A stretch of 64,000 nucleotides of DNA, taken from Aquarana catesbeiana (Eukaryota; Chordata; Amphibia; Anura; Ranidae). A program made the position numbers and the translations under genes. Each line of letters begins with the position of its first letter. Within the stretch, counting starts at the first letter, position 1. The notes under the pieces were generated by a model. That model was given only the letters and a program-made list of their open reading frames with translations. It did no database searches and was not told the DNA's origin. The stretch lies in the NCBI RefSeq assembly GCF_042186555.1, contig NC_133333.1:224542257-224606256 (forward strand), in the 5' to 3' direction. Shown here one piece after another: positions 33,284 through 44,086 of this stretch.

Positions 33284-33358
33284 AATGTACCAACCGGCCC
33301 CAACAATAAACCCAAGCTGCCAGTGGTTATAGCTCAGTGTGGAGAGATGTAATTGCAG
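33284..33358 (+). CDS. ppih: Cyclophilin H last coding exon and start of 3' UTR
   Basis: Acceptor CTTCCTCCTAG ends at 33283. The exon encodes NVPTGPNNKPKLPVVIAQCG followed by Glu-Met and TAA (33350-33352), the conserved C-terminus of cyclophilin H. Entry is phase 0, matching the exon at 9602-9642. Only six bases (TTGCAG) follow the stop before GTGAGTACTGG, a near-perfect donor, so the 3' UTR is probably spliced. A junction this close to the stop would not trigger nonsense-mediated decay. Ile-Ala-Gln where human has Ile-Ser-Gln is a conservative change. The 23.6-kb intron before it is filled with transposons. Confidence 0.96.
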
Positions 33359-33538
33359 GTGAGTACTGGAATATTTACACCCTAACAAAGAACATCTCTT
33401 TTTTGCTCTCTTTTGGTCTGTTAAATATACAATGCATTGAAAAAGTATTCATACCCCTTGAAATTTCCCACATTTTGTCATCTTACAACCAAATGCGTAA
33501 ATGTATTTTATTGGGATTTTATGTGATAGAGTCCAGAG

Positions 33539-33689
33539 ATATGCAATTAGCGGACCTCCAGCTGTTGCAAAACTACAAGTCCCATCATGCCTCTGCCTCT
33601 GGGTGTCATGCTTGTGGCTGTCAGAGTCTTGCTGTGCCTCATGGGACTTGTAGTTCTGCAACAGCTGGAGGTCCGCTAATTGCATATCC
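33539..33689. mobile_element. Foldback hAT-type MITE inside Tc1
   Basis: AGATATGCAATTAGCGGACC and GGTCCGCTAATTGCATATC are inverted. Without it the Tc1 sequence TGTGATAGA / CCAACACAAAGTGG is continuous, and GATAGA is present at both edges. Related to 2990-3146. Confidence 0.88.
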
Positions 33690-33963
33690 ATAAGATAGAC
33701 CAACACAAAGTGGCACATAATTGTGAAGAGGAAGGAAAATGATAAATGGCTTTCAAATTTTTTTACAAATAAATATGTGAAAAGTGTGGCGTGCATTTGT
33801 ATTCTGCCCCCTTTACTCTGATACCCCTAGCTAAAATCTAGTGGAACCAATTACCTTCAGATGTCTCCTAATTAGTAAAGTCCACCTGTGTGTAATTTAA
33901 TCTCAGTATAAATGCAGCTGTTCTGTGAAGCCCTCAGAGGTTTGCTAGTGAGCTAACGGCATC

Positions 33964-34967
33964 ATGAAGGCCAAGGAACACACCAGACAGGTCAGGGATA
34001 AGGTTGTGGAGATGTTTAAAGCAGGGTTAGGTTATAAAAAAGAATCCCAAGCTCTGAACATCTCATGGAGCACTGTTCAATCCATCATCTGAAAATGGAA
34101 AGAGTATGGTACAACTGCAAACCTACCAAGACATGGCCATCCACCTAAACTGACAGGCCGGGCAAGGAGAGCATTAATCAGAGAAGCAGCCAAGAGGCCC
34201 ATGGTAACTCTGGAGGAGCTGCAGAGATCCACAGCTCAGGTGGGAGAATCTGTCCACAGGACAACTATTAGTCATGCACTCCACAAATCTGGCCTTTATG
34301 GAAGAGTGGCAAGAAGAAAACCATTGTTGAAAGAAAGTCATAAGAAGTCTTGTTTGCAGTTTGCGAGAAGCCATGTGGGGGACACAGCAAATATATGGAA
34401 GAAGGTGCTCTGGTCAGATGATTTAACTTTTTGGCCTAAAAGCAAAACGCTATGTGTGGTGGAAAACTAACACTGCACATCACCCTGAACACACCATCCC
34501 CACCGTGAAACATGGTGGTGGCAGCATCATGTTGTGGGGAAGCTTTTCTTCAGCAGGGACAGGGAAGCTGGTCAGAGTTGATGGGAAGATGGATGGAGCC
34601 AAATACAGGGCAATCTTAGAAGAAAACCTGTTAGAGTCTGCAAAAGACTTGAGACTGGGGCGGAGGTTCACCTTCCAGCAGGACAACGACCCTAAACATA
34701 CAGCCAGAGCTACAATGGAATGGTTTAGATCAAAGCATATTCATGTGTTAGAATGTCCCAGTCAAAGTCCAGACCTAAATCCAATTGAGAAACTGTGGCA
34801 AAATCGCTGTTCACAGACGCTCTCCATCCAATCTGACAGAACTTGAGCTATTTTGCATAGAAGAATGGGCAAACCTTTCACTCTCTAAATGTGCAAAGCT
34901 GGTAGAGACATCCCCAAAAAGACTTGCAGCTGTAATTGCAGAGAAAGGGGGTTCTACAAAGTATTGA
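33964..34967 (+). pseudogene. Tc1 transposase, broken (element A family copy 2)
   Basis: Start ATG at 33964 (MKAKEHTRQVRDKVVEMFKA). A TGA at about 34090 lies in the first helix-turn-helix region. The frame then resumes with GRARRALIREAAKRP and MVTLEELQRSTAQVGES. A short deletion near 34420 removes residues after the first catalytic Asp block (WSDD in place of WSDETK). QQDNDPKHTARAT and SPDLNPIEKLW remain, with Lys for Asn after the catalytic Glu. Another deletion is near 34800. It ends KRLAAVIAEKGGSTKY. Not functional. Confidence 0.9.
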
Positions 34968-35188
34968 CTCCGGGGGGCTGAATACAAATGTACCCCACAC
35001 TTTTCACATATTTATTTGTAAAAAAAATTTGAAAAACATTTATCATTTTCCTTCCATTTCATAATTATGTGCCACTTTGTGTTGGTCTATCACATATAAT
35101 CCCAATAAAATACATTCATTTTTTTGGTTCTAACATGACAAAAATGTGGAAAATTTCAGTTGGTTTGAATACTTTTCAAGGCACTGTA

Positions 35189-35468
35189 CCATTAAAAACG
35201 TAGTATAGGTGTTTTTTATAAGTGCAAAAATGCCTGCTGATCCTGCCAGAAAGCTTGTGAACTTACTGTGTTCTTATAACATTGCACTCTTGGACTACAG
35301 AACACCTCCTCTCCTCATTTCCATAATATAGGAGGAAGAGGCGTTCTGTATTCTTGACACCCCTTCTTTCCTAGGGTGACAACACTGCTTCTCCATAAAT
35401 ACAGAACGGTGATGTCACCTAGGACAGGAAAGGCGTTACTGTCAGGATTACTAGCAGCTAAATAAAAA
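35189..35468. other. No feature seen
   Basis: Between Tc1 and the hAT element; nothing recognised. Confidence 0.4.
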
Positions 35469-35476
35469 GGTAAAAG

Positions 35477-37045
35477 TAGAGGTGCATCGAAATCTCGGCA
35501 GTCAAAACATATCAGCCAAAAATGGCGTTATCTACATTTTACAGATAAGAGAAAAAGGAGCCAATAATGGCACTGAAAACGCATGTGATTTTGCCACGAT
35601 TTTACTGTGCTTATGGTGTGTTATAGGTCATGTGACTCAAAATCTGTAGCAAAAAGCATGGTTGCGTTATTCATGCGTTCTTGTTCCGTTTTCAATGCAT
35701 TTCAATAGGGAGGTGCCTTTATTGTGCGTTTTTTTTTTTTTTTTACCACTTCAATACAGGGCATTTTCACCCCCTTCCTGCCCAGGCCAATTTTCAGCTT
35801 TCAGCGCTGTCACACTTTGAATGAAAATTGCGCGGTCATGGGTCGTTGTACTGAAATTTTAAATTTTGTTCGTTTTTTTTTCCCCACAAATAGAGCTTTC
35901 TTTTGGTGGTATTTGATTTCACTTCTGTGTTTTTTTATTTTTTGCGCTATGAACAAAAAAAGAGCGTTAATTTTTTAAAAAACACAATATTTATTCATTT
36001 TTGCTATTATAAATTTCCCATTTTTAAAAAAAAAAAAACAATTTTTTTTCTCAGTTTAGGCCGATATGTATTCTTCTACATATTTTTGGTAAAAAAAAAA
36101 ATCCCAATAAGCGTTTATTGATTGGTTTGCGCAAAAGTTATAGTGTCTACAAAATAGGGGATAGATTTGTCATTTTTAATTTTTTTAATTTTTTTACTAC
36201 TAACGGCGGCGATCTGCGATTTTTATCTTGACTTTGACATTGCGGCGGACAGATCGGCCACTTTTGAGATTATTTTGGGACCATTTACATTTATAAAGCG
36301 ATCGGTGCTATAAAAAAATGCGCTGATTACTGTATAAATGTGACTGGCGGGGAAGGGGTTAACACTAGGGGGCACTGCAGGGGTTAAATGTGTGTCCTAG
36401 GGAGTGACTCTAACTGTGGGGGGAGGGGACTGATGAGGGGAGGAGACCGATCGGTGTACCTCTGTACAATGAACATACGATCAGTTCTCCTCTCCCCTGT
36501 CAGGACATGAATCTGTGTGTTTACATACACAGATCCACGTCCCTGCTCTGTGATGAGCAATCGAGTGTGCCCAGGGGACATCGCGGCCGCCGGGCACGCG
36601 CATGGGGTCCCCAGTGATGCGGCGAGCGCGCGCTCTCCACAATGCCGGGAAGCCGAGGACGTCATATGACGCCCACCCGGAGGGAGGAACGGTTCCTGCC
36701 GCCGTCATTTTACACTACAGCGGTAGGGAACTGGTTAACTGACCAAAAATGCAGCAAGCAGGATTTTTTAACACCACAACAGATACGCAACGGACCAGTG
36801 TGAAGACACTACATAGAATTTAAAGGGATGCATTTTTCTTGAGCTTTTCTTGCTCTAAAGGTGCCAATAATGGCCGACAGTACATTCATATTCATTTAAA
36901 TATATATTAGTTAAAAAGTCGAATATAATACAATTGTATATAAAAAAATATATATTTTTTTAAAAACTGTCAGTTTCGGATTTCGGCCAAGTGCATCCTG
37001 CATTTTCGGTTTCAGCACCAAAATTTTCCATTCGGTGCAGCTCTA
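35477..37045. mobile_element. hAT element with perfect 8-bp target duplication
   Basis: TAGAGGTGCATCGAAATC and CATTCGGTGCAGCTCTA are the ends. GGTAAAAG occurs exactly on both sides (35469-35476, 37046-37053). The interior holds a further insertion bounded by the 12-mer GCCAATAATGGC (35560-35571, 36863-36874), and within it a TTAACCACTT family repeat (35742-36738). No hAT transposase is seen. Confidence 0.88.
35742..36738 (+). mobile_element. TTAACCACTT repeat family 1, copy c
   Basis: Begins ACCACTTCAATACAGGGC after a poly-T tract, has AATAGAGCTTTCTTTTGGTG at 35889-35908, and ends GGAACTGGTTAA at 36738. The GC-rich right third (36480-36720) has ACATACACAGATCC, also found in copy d. Non-coding. 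Confidence 0.8.
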
Positions 37046-37053
37046 GGTAAAAG

Positions 37054-37599
37054 CCTTACAAAAGATCAGCCACCCGATCTATGGATTGGTATGCTGCACT
37101 ATATACAATTTTTGTTCTTGGATTTAGATACATTTTAAGGGTTCTGCTTTGTTATACTAGCAGCTGCCCCCCCCCCTCATAAGCCTTTAATAAGCATCAC
37201 TCCCAGGCCAGCAGTAGATGGACAGATTTCTCACCAGAAGTGGCAGTCAGCAAGACATCTGCCAGCCCTCTGACCCACCACAGTATTAAAGCCGAAGTTT
37301 AATCTGCTTATACTTTGCCTTCTCCGGATCTTCTTCCCCACCCCCCTCAACACCATGCTAATAACATTTTTAAATAAGATCTTTCTGTCTTTATTACATA
37401 CTTTTCTTTACACCCAGTGATATCATCACTGGGTCAGTTTGCTTCTCTATGCAACACAGGCAAACCGTGATTGGTGGGGAGGAGCTGGCAAGCTGCTGTA
37501 CATGGCTTCCCGAAAACATCACAGCCTCAGTACTTCTCTATGGAACCCTCAGTCCTGATGCAAGCAGTGGACTGGATCTTGGGAAGAGTTGTGGAGATA
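37054..37599. other. No feature seen
   Basis: Nothing recognised except a C9 run at 37168. Confidence 0.4.
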
Positions 37600-38562
37600 T
37601 TAACCACTTGCCGACCAGCCACCGCAGCTTTAGTGCGGCACAATGGCACGGCTGGGCGAATCGACGTTACGTAACGTCGCTTCGCCCTGTGGCCACTAGG
37701 GGTGCGTGCACGCCCGCTGCTCACCCCCCCGGAGCCGACCGCCGGGCTCCCACGATCGCTCGTGACACACCGAGAACCGGGATCTGTGTGTGTAAACACA
37801 CAGATCCCGGGTTCTCTGAGGGGAGAAGAGACTGATCATACAAAGTATGAACAGCGATCTGTCGTCTCCTCTAGACAGTCCCATCCCCCTTTCAGTTAGA
37901 ACACAGAGAGGGAACACAGTTAACCCCTTGATCGCCCCCCTAGTGTTAACCCCTTCCCTGCCAGTGACATTGTTACAGTAATCAGTGCATTTTTATAGCA
38001 CTGATCGCTGTATAAATGCCAATGGTCCCAAAAATGTGTCCGATGTCGCAGTCCCGATAAAAAAAAAATTGCAGAGCGCTGCCATTACTAGTAAAAAAAA
38101 ATATATATATATTTAATAAAAATGCTATAAATCTATTCCCTATTTTGTAGACACTATAACTTTTGCGCAAACCAGTCAATATACGCTTATTGTGATTTTT
38201 ATTACCAAAAATATGTAGAAGAATACATATCGGTCTGAATTGAGAAAAAAATAGCTTTTTTAAAAAAAAAAAAAAAAACTGGGGATATTTATTATAGCAA
38301 AAAGTACAAAATATTGTTTTTTTTTTTTGTTCACAATTGTCGTTTTTTTTTTTTTTTGGTTATGGCGCAAAAAATAAAAACCGCAGAGGTGATCAAATAC
38401 CACCAAAAGAAAGCTCTATTTGTGGGGGAAAAAAGGACATCAATTTTGTTTGGGTGCAACGCCACACGACTGAGCACTTGTCAGTTAAAGCAACGCCGTG
38501 CCGAATCGCAAAAAATGTCCCAGTCATTCAGCAGCCAAATCTTCCAGGGCTGAAGCGGTTAA
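37600..38562 (-). mobile_element. TTAACCACTT repeat family 1, copy d (complete)
   Basis: Bounded by TTAACCACTTGCCGACC and GGCTGAAGCGGTTAA, both on TTAA. Antisense hallmark ACCAAAAGAAAGCTCTATTTG at 38402-38422. This 0.96-kb copy gives the best view of the element's limits. No transposase frame is present. Confidence 0.85.
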
Positions 38563-38880
38563 TATACTTTGATGGGTGAATGTCAGTCTCAGAGGCACAC
38601 TGTCCTAGGTAAAGCCCATGTGTGATGCTGAGCCTCCATTATAGAAAGAACTGAAATCTAGTGAGTGAAAAGGGCTAGATGGTGCTGGACCGATGGGCTA
38701 TATCTGACTTACTGGAGCTTCTAATGCACACTGTGAGAAGCTTACAGTGTGCAGTGAAATCAGCGTAAGTAATTGCAGTACCTGAGTGGAGCATGTACAC
38801 ATGTGCAAGACTGAAGGGAAGGCTGGAGGTCAGCTTTAACATGGTTATAAAGCCTAAACGTGTTTTACCTTAATGTATTC
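38563..38880. other. No feature seen
   Basis: Nothing recognised except a partial MITE edge near 38850. Confidence 0.4.
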
Positions 38881-38886
38881 CTTGCA

Positions 38887-39377
38887 TTAAAGGGATTGTA
38901 AAGTCTCATGGTTTTTCACCTTAATGCATTATATGCATTAAGGTGAAATACCTTCGATTTTGCAGCTGCCCACAGAGCACCCCCTTTTTCTTACTTGAGC
39001 CCATCCATTCCAGTGACGTGCACGGGCCCAGCAGTTCCAGCCGCTGTCTCTGACCTCATTGGATAGATTAATAGCAGTGGGAGCCATTGGCTGCCGCTCC
39101 TGTCACCCAAATCCAGTGACACAGCAGGGGGCCGAGTCCCGCTGTCTGTGTCAGTGGACGCAGCAGTGGAACTCGGGAGCGTGCCCGCACGGGTGCCCCC
39201 ATGGAAAGCTTGCTCTCCATGGAGGGCTCCCGATGAAGGGGGGAGCCAGGAGTGCTGGCGGGGCACCCCAGAAGAGGCGGATCGGGGCTGCTCTGTGCAA
39301 AATCCTTGCACAGAGCAGGTAAGTATAACATGTTTATTTTTATCAAAAAAAAATGTGAACCTTTACAACCCCTTTAA
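38887..39377. mobile_element. TTAA-flanked MITE (AAAGGGATTGTAAAG ends)
   Basis: TTAAAGGGATTGTAAAG and CCTTTACAACCCCTTTAA are inverted and flanked by TTAA. Same group as 5652 and 40191. Confidence 0.85.
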
Positions 39378-39721
39378 GGTAAAAATGTTTAGGCATCAGC
39401 ATGCCCCCTCTCCCCCCACTGAGCCTTGATTCGATCCAGAGGTGACCCATCTGGCCATTGGCTCCTATTCCTGTCAATCAAAGCCAGTGACGAGGGAGTC
39501 CCACTGTCTGTGTCTATAGAGGCAGGCAGTGGGGTTCAGGAGCAGGCCTGCATGAGTACCCCATAGGAAGCGGCTTCATATGGAGGAACTAGCTGGAGAG
39601 AGGGAGCCAGGGGAGCCTGAGAAGAGGACGTTCGGGGCCGCTCTGTTCAATTCCATTGTACAAAGCAGGTAAGTATAAACCTGTTTGTTAAAAAAAAAAT
39701 TGCATTTACAATCACTTTAAC
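39378..39721. mobile_element. MITE of the same group, left end lost
   Basis: Shares CAGGTAAGTATAA and the right end TTTACAATCACTTTAA with the preceding element, to which it is directly joined. The left terminus is degenerate (GGTAAAAATGTTTAGG). Confidence 0.6.
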
Positions 39722-39990
39722 TTGAAGAAAGTTTTGCTAAAAACAACCCTTTGACCTCTCCTAGCAATTTTGTTCTTACTGAACAATGCATGAATTACTG
39801 CATCAATTAGGTGTGGCATGGAGGTGATCAGCCTGTGGCACTGCTGAGGTGTTCTGGAAGCCCAGGTGTCCTTGATAGTGGCCTTCAGCTCGTCTGCATT
39901 GTTGGGTCTGGTGTCTCTCATCTTCCTCTTGACAATACCCCACAGATTCTCTATGGGGTTTAGTTCAGGTGAGTTTGCTGGCCGCAGTCA

Positions 39991-40884
39991 GTGATGATTT
40001 GGGGAGCCATGCCATCTGCTGGTGTTGGTTCACTGTGTTTTATCAAGTCCAAAGTCAGTGCAGCCCTCTACCAGGAAATTCTAGAGCACTTAATGCTTCC
40101 CTCTGCTGACCAGCTTTATGGAGGTGCTGATTTCATTTTCCAGCAGTACTTGTCACCCGCCCACACTGCCAAAAGTTACCGATGCCTGGTTTAAAGTGGT
40201 TGTAAACCCACTAAAAAATTATTAAAAAAACCCTGCAAGACAAAGGCATAATGTGCTAGTGTGCATCACATACTAGCTCATTATGAAATACTCACCTTAG
40301 GTCGAAGCCCCCGCTGCGGTCCCCATACACCTTCTCCAGCTGGCGAGATCACTCCCAGAGTTATTTCTGGGTATCGCGGGCTCGGGCGCTGTGATTGGTC
40401 GGAGCCGCGATGACGTCACTCCTGGGCATGCGCGCAGGAGCCGCCGGTAACCGCACGCAGCTGAAGCAATGGCACTGTTGCTTCAGTGCGCATGTGCCGA
40501 TGACGTCGGCACATGCTGATACAGGGGACATCTCCTAAACCTGCATGGTTTAGGAGATATCCAGGGTAGCTACAGGTAAGCCTCATTATAGGCTTACCTG
40601 TAGTGAAAAGTGGATTGTAAGGGTTTACAACCACTTTAATAATTATGCTATCACTGTGCTTGATTGGCCGGAAAACTCGCCTGACCTAAACCCCATAGAG
40701 AATCTGTGGGGTATTGTCAAGAGAAAGATGGGACACCAGACCCAACAATGCAGATGAGCTGAAGGCCGCTATAAAAGCAACCTGGGCTTCCATAACACCT
40801 CAGCAGTTCCACAGACTGATCACCTCCATGTTACACCGCATGGATGCAGCAATTCATGCAAAAGGAGCCCCAACCAAGTATTGA
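39991..40884 (+). pseudogene. Tc1 transposase C-terminal half, split by a MITE
   Basis: From MMIWGAMPSAGVGSLCF the frame runs through AALYQEILEHLMLPSADQLY to FIFQQYLSPAHTAKSY, where the usual Asp after Gln-Gln is Tyr. The MITE inserts after DAW/CLV at a TTAA. Beyond it, ENLWGIV and NADELKAAIKATWAS and a final Lys-Gly-Ala-Pro-Thr-Lys-Tyr survive with a frame change. Inactive. Confidence 0.85.
40191..40639. mobile_element. TTAA-flanked MITE inside Tc1 C
   Basis: TTAAAGTGGTTGTAAACCC and GGGTTTACAACCACTTTAA are perfect inverted repeats, and TTAA sits on both sides. The best-preserved member of this group in the window. Confidence 0.92.
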
Positions 40885-41165
40885 GTACATACTATACTGT
40901 ACATGGACAGACTTTTCGGTAAGCCAACATTTCTGTATAAAAAATCTTTTTTATTGGTCCTATGTTATATTCTAATTTTCTTAGATACTGAATTTTGGGT
41001 TATCACTAGCTGTAAGCCATAATCATCAAAATTATAAGAAATCCTTGAAATATACCACTCTGTGTGTAACATATCTATATAAAATATATGAGTTTCACTT
41101 TTTAAATTGAATTACTGAAATTAATACATTTTTTGATGATATTCTAATTTTATGAGATGCACCTT

Positions 41166-41392
41166 TATGTAAGATGTCAGAAGTGCAGTTGGGTGACGAG
41201 GATGTGGCGTAATATGAGGACAATTGATGGGGACAAATGCATTACACCCCTCCTAGACCATACATAAATAAAGAGCCCATTCGCAGAAGGGCACACTGCC
41301 CCACAACACAATGCATGAAGCAGACCATTCGAAATAAATGGAACCACAAGACATAAATATGTGCAAGCTGCATTTCCGCATGTTTGTAAATC

Positions 41393-41394
<2 letters not shown>
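41166..41394. other. No feature seen
   Basis: Nothing recognised. Confidence 0.4.

Positions 41395-41466
<72 letters not shown>
41395..41466. repeat. (TA)n microsatellite
   Basis: About 68 bp of uninterrupted TA. Confidence 0.97.
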
Positions 41467-41468
<2 letters not shown>

Positions 41469-41705
41469 GTGCAGGGAGGGTACCCCAATGGAATTTTTAT
41501 AGCTGCCCAGAGTTCAACTTTAAACCTTCCAGTTGTGATTGTAACTTGTTACTAAAGCCCTCATTAGCTGTGCATTATACATACTGATGAAATGTGGTTA
41601 TACATCACCTGGAGGTGCGGTTACTGGCTCGCTTTATTAAAATGATTCATGTTCTGTCACAAGCCTCATTGCAGCAATTTATTCACCATGTCATTTCATT
41701 TTCCA

Positions 41706-41884
41706 GATATCCTTCACCAGGTTTTCCACATACCACCTTTGCAGAAAGATGGAGAGAGCCGGTGTGCGTTCACATGTATGATGCCATTGTACATAATGGG
41801 GTCCTATTTTCTGCAGAGACGTTGTAAATTGGACTACAGATTAAGGAGCAGGACCCAGTGGACTGTTTGAAATGAGCGTTCTAG
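41706..41884 (+). other. ppih: Weak candidate for a spliced ppih 3' UTR exon
   Basis: TTTCATTTTCCAG ends at 41705 as a fair acceptor and GTAAGG follows GCGTTCTAG at about 41885 as a fair donor. The position is downstream of the spliced stop exon. Nothing else links it to ppih, part of it looks repeat-like, and the limits are tentative. Confidence 0.15.
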
Positions 41885-41885
41885 G

Positions 41886-42772
41886 TAAGGAAACCTGTAT
41901 TGAGAGAAATACTCTAGCTGCCCTCTTGCTGAAAATGCTAGTTGCCTGGCAGTCTCAATACCTTCTGCTATAAAAGCAAAGAAGAATGTGCAGGGAAAGA
42001 CGCAGCTTAAAAAAAGGCAAAAAGTCAACAACCTGTTTGCGTTTGATGCCTTCTAAGTCGCCGACCAGGATAGGCATGGAGCCTGTAAAAATCAGAATTC
42101 TGACTCTGACAGAAATCAGATCTATCATTCTTGATCAGTGACTCAGAAAGCAGTGAAACCAGTGGCCTGGTATAACAGCCAGACATCTAGCATTTTCAGA
42201 AGCAGCATTCGGCATTGTTGGTCTGCCATAGTTTCTCAGTGCAGGTTTCCTCTCCTGACAAATGGAATTTTCTTGACAACATGTGACACTTTTTTTTTTT
42301 ACATTTTATTTTCTAATAAAATAAAAAATAAAAAAATGCTAGCTGTGTGTTACTAAAAGATCTGTGTAATGCAACAGTACAGTGGATGTGTATTTTCTTA
42401 CTCTTTTTATGAATATCATGGCCTCATTCTTGCAGTCTATACAGTGAGAGTTTCCCACACTTCATGTCCCCATGATGCCCATACTAGAAAAGGGGAGTCT
42501 GGCTGTCACCAGTACAGGAAAGTACAGACTAAAAGGGGTGCTTGGTGATCATTTTTGGTACCCACTCAGCAACCACCACCACCGAAAGATTGCACTAAGC
42601 TGAATAGCTCAGTGCACATAACCGTGTTCTGTAGGCATGCTGAATTAAACGCTGCCCCGGGCCATAAAAGAACCCCACTTTTCCCAAGCGGGAGAGCCAT
42701 CAGAGTGGTGGAGAAATGTTGCCTAGATTAACAGTTTCTATATACTCTCTTGTATCTGTTTGTGTGAGCACT
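41886..42772. other. No feature seen
   Basis: Nothing recognised. Confidence 0.4.
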
Positions 42773-43382
42773 TAACCACTTAAGGTCCGAGCCTCTTTCT
42801 GAGATTTGTTGTTTACAAGTTAAAATAATTTTTTTTTGCTAGAAAATTACTTAGAACCCCCAAACATTATATATTTTTTTTCTAACACCCTAGAGAATAA
42901 AATGGCGGTCGTTGCAATACTTTCTGTCGCACAGTATTTGCGCAGTGGTCTTACAAGCGCACTTTTTTTTGGAAAAAATACACTTTTTTGAATTAAAAAA
43001 TAAGACAACAGTAAAGTTAGCCCAATCTTTTTTTAAATTGTGAAAGATAATGTTACGCCGAGTAAATTGATACCCAACATGTCACGCTTCAAAATTGCGC
43101 TCGCTTGTGGAATGGCAACAAACGTTTACCCTTAAAAATATCCATAGGTGATCTTTAAAAAATTCTACAGGTTGCATGTTTTAAATTACAGAGGAGGTCT
43201 CTTACTGGAATTATCGCTCTCGCTCTAACGATCACGGCGATAGCTCACGTGTGGTTTGAACATCGTTTTCATATGCGGGCGCTGCTCACGTATACGTTCA
43301 CTTGCGCACAAGCTCAGCGGGACGTGTCACATTTAAAAATACTTTATTTTTTTTCTTATTTATTTATTTATTTTACCTTTTT

Positions 43383-44086
43383 ACATAGTTACATAGCAGG
43401 TGAGGTTGAAAAAAGACACAAGTCCATCAAGTCCAACCTATGTGTGTGATTATGTGTCAGTATTACATTGTATATCCCTGTATGTTGCGGTCATTCAGGT
43501 GCTTATCTAATAGTTTCTTGAAGCTATCAATGCTCCCCGCTGAGACCACCGCCTGTGGAAGAGAATTCCACATCCTTGCCGCTCTTACAGTAAAGAACCC
43601 TCTACGTAGTTTAAGGTTAAACCTCTTTTCTTCTAATTTTAATGAGTGGCCGCGAGTCTTGTTAAACTCTCTTCTGCGAAAAAGTTTTATTTCTATTGTA
43701 GGGTCACCAGTATGGTATTTGTATATTGAAATCATATCCCCTCTCAAGCGTCTCTTCTCCAGAGAGAATAAGTTCAGTGCTCGCAACCTTTCCCCATAAC
43801 TAATATCCTCCAGACTCTTTATTAGCTTTGTTGCCCTTCTTCGTACTTGCTCCATTTCCAGTACATTCTTCCTGAGAACTGGTGCCCAGAACTGGACAGC
43901 ATACTCCAGGTGCGGCCGGACCAGAGTCTTGTAGAGTGGGAGAATTATCGTTTTATCTCTGGAGTTGATCCCCCTTTTAATGCATGCCAATATTCTGTTT
44001 GTTTTGTTAGGAGCAGCTTGGCATTGCATGCCATTGCTGAGCCTATCATCTACTAGGACCTCCAGGTCCTTTTCCATCCTAGGTTC
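43383..44086 (-). mobile_element. CR1-type LINE 3' fragment, copy 3
   Basis: Tail TTACATAGTTACATAGCAGG at 43382-43401 in antisense, ending at CTTTTCCATCCTAG (44072-44085). It lies wholly within a family 2 repeat. Its 5' end coincides with that of copy 1 at 17088. Confidence 0.93.
43463..44077 (-). CDS. CR1 ORF2 C-terminal 204 codons, open
   Basis: One uninterrupted minus-strand frame covers the C-terminal region after the CR1 reverse transcriptase: KDLEVLVDDRLSNGMQCQAA, then CIKRGINSRDKTIILPLYKT, VRPHLEYAVQFWAPVLRKN, RRRATKLIKSLEDISYGERL, LEKRRLRGDMISIYKY, and finally RAARMWNSLPQAVVSAGSID. This order is standard for CR1. Endonuclease and polymerase domains are missing, so the Met at 44077 is an internal residue and not a start. 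It is a retrotransposon fragment, not a host gene. The intact frame suggests it is younger than copy 1. Confidence 0.92.
   Translation of the reverse strand: MEKDLEVLVDDRLSNGMQCQAAPNKTNRILACIKRGINSRDKTIILPLYKTLVRPHLEYAVQFWAPVLRKNVLEMEQVRRRATKLIKSLEDISYGERLRALNLFSLEKRRLRGDMISIYKYHTGDPTIEIKLFRRREFNKTRGHSLKLEEKRFNLKLRRGFFTVRAARMWNSLPQAVVSAGSIDSFKKLLDKHLNDRNIQGYTM

Larger units (their letters stand above)
33430..35186 (+). mobile_element. Tc1/mariner element A family, second copy
   Basis: Ends AATGCATTGAAAAAGTATTC and TTTGAATACTTTTCAAGGCACTG are inverted and flanked by TA. It is the same family as 12262-14757 but retains both termini. A hAT-type foldback MITE interrupts the left terminal region at 33539-33689. 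Confidence 0.94.
39722..41165. mobile_element. Rearranged Tc1/mariner element C
   Basis: The left part (39722-39980) carries transposase C-terminal sequence on the minus strand (TRPNNADELKATIKDTWAS). At about 39981 the sequence switches to plus-strand transposase (MIWGAMPSAGVGS, then FIFQQ, then NPIENLW, then TRPNNADELKAAIKATWAS). The right terminus is TTCTAATTTTATGAGATGCACC at 41140-41163; the left one is missing. A MITE interrupts the plus-strand part at 40191-40639. Confidence 0.85.
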
